From contig NZ_KB849575.1 in NCBI RefSeq assembly GCF_000368625.1, positions 427,202-491,201 of the forward strand: 64,000 nt of DNA. The letters are read 5' to 3'. A model generated the notes under the pieces. The model was not told the origin of the DNA. It was given only the letters and a program-made list of their open reading frames with translations, and made no database searches. Of the stretch, positions 61,313 to 64,000 are shown piece after piece. This DNA comes from Acinetobacter schindleri CIP 107287 (GTDB lineage: Bacteria; Pseudomonadota; Gammaproteobacteria; Pseudomonadales; Moraxellaceae). Numbering within the stretch: the stretch's first letter is position 1; every line of letters begins with the position of its first letter. The translations under genes and the position numbers were made by a program.

Positions 61313-62551
61313 TCATTGTGCAGTGAAGGTAGAGGTGAAACTCCGGGCTTCACGCCGTGCATCTGGATCTGATGGCATCGGGTAGGGTGCAGCAGCACGA
61401 ACTGCGGCTTCTACACTGGCTTTCATGTCCGGATCGCTAGCATTCACGATCACAGAAACCACAGAACCGCTGTCACTCAGGGTAACGCGGGCAGTCGCTT
61501 TCTGACCGGAAGAACCAGTAGGCGTATCCCAGGCACGCTTGATCTTATTTTCAAAGTCGCGTTTTGCTGTAGAGGCAATCCGTTTTACTTCAGCTTTTTT
61601 CTGGGCAGCTTCTTCAGCAGCCTGTTTAGCAGCAGAAGCCTTTGCCTCAGCTTCAGCCTGTGCTTTAGCTTCGGCATCCGCTTTAGCTTTTGCATCGGCA
61701 GCAGCTTTATTTTTGGCGGCGGCATCCGCTCTAGCTTTAGCATCTGCTTCTGCCTTGCGTTTGGCCTCAGCATCGGCTTTCGCTTTTGCAGCGGTATCCG
61801 ATTTTTCCTTGGCAGCGGCATCTGCTTTGGCTTTCGCGGCAGCATCAGCCTTACGTTTTGCTTCGGCATCAGCTTTCGCTTTTGCATCAGCGGCAGCTTT
61901 ATTTTTCGCAGCAGTATCGGCTTTTGCCTTAGCAGCAGCTTCAGCCTTGGCTTTCGCCTGTGCATCCGCTTCCTGTTTAGCTGCTAAGTCAGCTCGCTTT
62001 TGTGCTTCTAGTTTTGCTTTTTCTGCAGCAGCTGCTTTCTGCTGAGCTTGCTGTTCTGCACGGCGGGCAGCTTCTTGTTCAGCTTTTGATTTGTTTGCAG
62101 CATCGGCTTTTGCTTTAGCAGCCGCTGCCTTGGCCTGTTCTGCAGCCTCAGCACGTTTTGCTGTTTCTGCTGCTTGTTGTTCAGTCTTGCGTTGTGCTGC
62201 TTCTGCGACTTTCGCTTCTTGTGCGGCCTTTTGAGTATCTACTTTTGGTGCCGGTGGCGTCACTGGAGGGGCAGCAGTTGGAATTACTGGGGCTGCTTCC
62301 GTAGGCTCAGCAGTCTGCGTGATCTGTTCTGCCACATTTTCATGGGCAGTTTCATCAAACTCGGTTTCTTCACGTGTGACCGGTTTTAGGTCTTCAGGAT
62401 TTACCAGTACAGTTTTAATCTGTTTTGGCGGTTCCGGCGGTTTGCTCATCCCCAGATAAAGTAATCCCACCAAAGCGACTGTATGGACTCCGATCGTGAA
62501 TCCAATCGCAAGCACTTTCTGCTTAGAGGGTGGCTTTTTGAAATCTTTCAT
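61313..62551 (-). CDS. tolA: TolA, envelope-spanning Tol protein
   Basis: TolA links the TolQR motor to TolB-Pal. The 412-residue protein has one N-terminal membrane helix (about 15-33, VLAIGFTIGVHTVALVGLLYL), a Pro/Glu-rich part and a very long Ala/Lys/Glu helical domain II (about 105-320) of repeated AKA/AEAK units. A globular domain III (about 325-412) contains KIKRAWDTPTG and SFTSTFTAQ. The repeat stretch is internally repetitive and prone to length variation. Confidence 0.93.
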   Translation of the reverse strand: MKDFKKPPSKQKVLAIGFTIGVHTVALVGLLYLGMSKPPEPPKQIKTVLVNPEDLKPVTREETEFDETAHENVAEQITQTAEPTEAAPVIPTAAPPVTPPAPKVDTQKAAQEAKVAEAAQRKTEQQAAETAKRAEAAEQAKAAAAKAKADAANKSKAEQEAARRAEQQAQQKAAAAEKAKLEAQKRADLAAKQEADAQAKAKAEAAAKAKADTAAKNKAAADAKAKADAEAKRKADAAAKAKADAAAKEKSDTAAKAKADAEAKRKAEADAKARADAAAKNKAAADAKAKADAEAKAQAEAEAKASAAKQAAEEAAQKKAEVKRIASTAKRDFENKIKRAWDTPTGSSGQKATARVTLSDSGSVVSVIVNASDPDMKASVEAAVRAAAPYPMPSDPDARREARSFTSTFTAQ

Positions 62552-62554
62552 AAA

Positions 62555-63004
62555 TTACTTTATAGGGGCGGTAAGCAAGCCGACTTGTGCGAGACCGGCA
62601 TCCTGTAGGGCAGACATGAGTTTCATGACTTCGCCATAAGGACGAGTCTCACTCCCATTAATCAAAACGCTAAGCTGTTTGTTCGCAGTCTGTGCTTCAT
62701 TTTGTGCATTGGTCAGGACTGTTTTTAATTCATCGAGCGTTAACACATCATTTGCGTGATTTTTATCTTCTAATTTAATCGTACCATCTGCTTCTAAAGT
62801 CACGATGGCAGGGCGGTCCTCAGCTTGAATGGGATTGCTATTGGCTTGTGGCAAATCAACCTTAATACCGGTAGTAATCATAGGTGCCGTCACCATAAAA
62901 ATCACCAGAAGCACCAACATCACGTCAATATAAGGCACGACGTTCATGTCACTTTTCAGTGGTTTTTTAATACGCTCAAAGCGTCCTGAACGTTGAATAG
63001 CCAT
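62555..63004 (-). CDS. tolR: TolR, ExbD/TolR-family biopolymer transport protein
   Basis: This 149-residue inner-membrane protein couples the proton motive force with TolQ. One helix at about 24-44 contains the conserved NVVPYIDVMLVLLVIFMVTAPM with the key Asp (about 27). A periplasmic domain with VLINGSETRPYGEVMKLMSALQDAGL follows. It abuts tolQ, overlapping by 1 nt, and lies 3 nt before tolA. Confidence 0.95.
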   Translation of the reverse strand: MAIQRSGRFERIKKPLKSDMNVVPYIDVMLVLLVIFMVTAPMITTGIKVDLPQANSNPIQAEDRPAIVTLEADGTIKLEDKNHANDVLTLDELKTVLTNAQNEAQTANKQLSVLINGSETRPYGEVMKLMSALQDAGLAQVGLLTAPIK

Positions 63005-63720
63005 TAGTCATTGTCCTGAGGCTGGCCAAGTGACTGACGTTGTAACAGGGCCACCATTTCTTCTGCGAACAGGGCACGATCAGAATAAACTGCTTCACCT
63101 TTAGCTGTGTAATGGTTGAATGCCAATACTGCTGGAATGGCAGCAAATAAACCAATTGCGGTTGCAATTAAAGCTTCCGCAATGCCTGGCGCTACAGTTG
63201 CTAGCGTGACCTGATCCATATCTGCCAGACCAATGAAAGCATTCATGATGCCCCAGACTGTACCGAACAGACCGACATAAGGCGCAACTGAACCGATACT
63301 GGCCAAGGCACCTAAGCCATTTTCCAGGCTACCCTGATCACGGCTTAAGCCCACGCGCAGAATACGTTCAGTGCCTTCAATCGACTGGGTAGTAGAGGCA
63401 TTGCGTTTTTTCAGTTTAAGAAACTCACCCAGGCCCTGATAGAAAATATCTTCCAGACCAGTACGTTTAGAGTTCAGCTGAGCATTGTTATAAAGCGTAT
63501 TCAGTTCAGCGCCAGACCAGAAGATCTTCTGAAAATGTTCATCTTCTGCCTGTGCTTTTTTGTAGCCCATGTAAAGCTTGGCAATCAGATACCAGCTATA
63601 CAGAGATGCCAGTAAAAGAGACAGCATAACCAGTTGTACGACAGGGCTTGCTTGTAAAATAAGATCTGATACTTGTAGGGATGATGCTAACTCGGTTGCC
63701 ATAGTGTTTACATGTGCCAA
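63004..63720 (-). CDS. tolQ: TolQ, MotA/TolQ/ExbB-family proton channel
   Basis: This 238-residue protein has three membrane helices: about 28-48, 133-158 and 168-190. The second pair carries the family signature ALASIGSVAPYVGLFGTVWGIMNAF and IAEALIATAIGLFAAIPAVLAFNHY. It forms the proton channel of the Tol motor with TolR. ybgC lies 9 nt upstream in the same operon. Confidence 0.96.
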   Translation of the reverse strand: MAHVNTMATELASSLQVSDLILQASPVVQLVMLSLLLASLYSWYLIAKLYMGYKKAQAEDEHFQKIFWSGAELNTLYNNAQLNSKRTGLEDIFYQGLGEFLKLKKRNASTTQSIEGTERILRVGLSRDQGSLENGLGALASIGSVAPYVGLFGTVWGIMNAFIGLADMDQVTLATVAPGIAEALIATAIGLFAAIPAVLAFNHYTAKGEAVYSDRALFAEEMVALLQRQSLGQPQDND

Positions 63721-63729
63721 TTCATTTTT

Positions 63730-64000
63730 TTAATCTTGTTCCAATTCTTTTCGAATCAGGTCGCGTATTTCATCAGGTAGGCGACGTGGACGCATATCAG
63801 CGCCGATACAGGCCAGCTCTACCTCACCCGATGCAAGCATGATTTCACCACGATAAATATTTTGTTGCAATACAAAAGATGAAGCTTTAAGTGAAACGAC
63901 ACTTGCAGTGACGGTAATTAAGTCATCCATCATAATAGGACGCGAATATTTCACGTTAATTTTATGTACAACAAAATTGTAATCTTTTTGATGCCAGTAG
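63730..64000 (-). CDS. ybgC: Tol-Pal-associated acyl-CoA thioesterase YbgC (5' end cut off)
   Basis: The frame is open to the right window edge, so the N-terminus is missing. Visible sequence includes YWHQKDYNFVVHKINVKYSR then PIMMDDLITVTASVVSLKASSF, which matches the hot-dog fold of YbgC 4-hydroxybenzoyl-CoA thioesterase-like proteins, and ends RRLPDEIRDLIRKELEQD. The catalytic Asp of the fold would lie upstream, outside the window. It is the usual first gene of the tol-pal operon. Confidence 0.9.
   Translation of the reverse strand, partial: YWHQKDYNFVVHKINVKYSRPIMMDDLITVTASVVSLKASSFVLQQNIYRGEIMLASGEVELACIGADMRPRRLPDEIRDLIRKELEQD

Noticed and set aside
61539..62045. 168-codon plus-strand frame opposite tolA, rich in Ala, Ser and Phe
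   Set aside because: It is the mirror of the Ala/Lys repeat of TolA: repeated GCx/AAx codons leave the opposite strand open. No ribosome site and no protein-like sequence.
1..64000. CRISPR arrays, tRNA or rRNA genes, complete insertion sequences or prophage genes
   Set aside because: Looked for regular spaced repeats, tRNA-like cloverleafs, transposase motifs and phage structural genes; none was visible. Only the xerC-tail remnant and REP-like palindromes suggest mobility.

Overview
The window looks like a chromosomal segment of an Acinetobacter-type gammaproteobacterium (Moraxellaceae). The evidence is gene content and order (lptM-lysA-dapF-xerC, purM-purN beside an AI-2E exporter and hda, tolQRA/tolB-pal, a single LolC/E-type permease next to lolD), a GyrA with Ser81/Glu85 in the quinolone region, and moderately AT-rich DNA. 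No rRNA, tRNA, CRISPR array or complete insertion sequence was seen. Most genes are housekeeping. The accessory material is small and scattered.

Layout. 1-3.9 kb (mostly minus strand): start of a membrane protein cut by the edge, rsmE, metF and ahcY. REP-like palindromes lie between these genes, and ahcY is preceded by a clear S-adenosylhomocysteine (SAH) riboswitch with its own promoter. 3.9-11.4 kb: an AT-rich SIR2-like DUF4917 gene, a Sel1-repeat protein, a Fur-type iron cassette (DUF3649, PepSY, DUF3325), a Tim44-like protein, radA and a small unknown gene. 11.4-18 kb: two amino-acid transporters, then lptM-lysA-dapF and xerC. 18-20.4 kb: a lipoprotein amidase bracketed by the xerC 3' end and a second, diverged copy of that end. 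20.4-28.8 kb: a divergent Lrp/LysE pair, etfBA, gyrA with two unusual C-terminal insertions, and a lipoprotein.

28.8-36 kb: a TolC-HlyD-permease-permease export operon without an ATPase, an AT-rich gene with a HEPN-like motif (possible abortive-infection protein), serC, and a 46-residue membrane peptide. 36.5-45.2 kb: an unknown protein, a YaiI-type protein, a DMT exporter, a PilZ protein, the lipoprotein-release transporter (permease plus LolD), comEC, and a lipid A-type acyltransferase. 45.2-51 kb: sppA, an alpha/beta hydrolase, purN/purM, an AI-2E family exporter and hda. 51-55.4 kb: two tandem secreted CSLREA proteins with GlyGly-CTERM tails. 55.4-64 kb: an ECF sigma / membrane protein / DUF3106 operon with striking inverted repeats at its start, a TrmH-type methyltransferase, fbp, a small acidic protein, and the tol-pal cluster running off the right edge in ybgC.

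Functional themes are methyl-cycle recycling (metF, ahcY, SAH riboswitch), envelope integrity (Tol-Pal, lipoprotein release, LptM, acyltransferase), DNA handling (radA, xerC, gyrA, hda, comEC), and two isolated AT-rich genes that resemble phage-defence effectors. The most unusual signals are the xerC-tail duplication around the amidase, the GyrA insertions, the paired CSLREA/GlyGly-CTERM proteins, and the dyads ahead of the sigma-factor gene.
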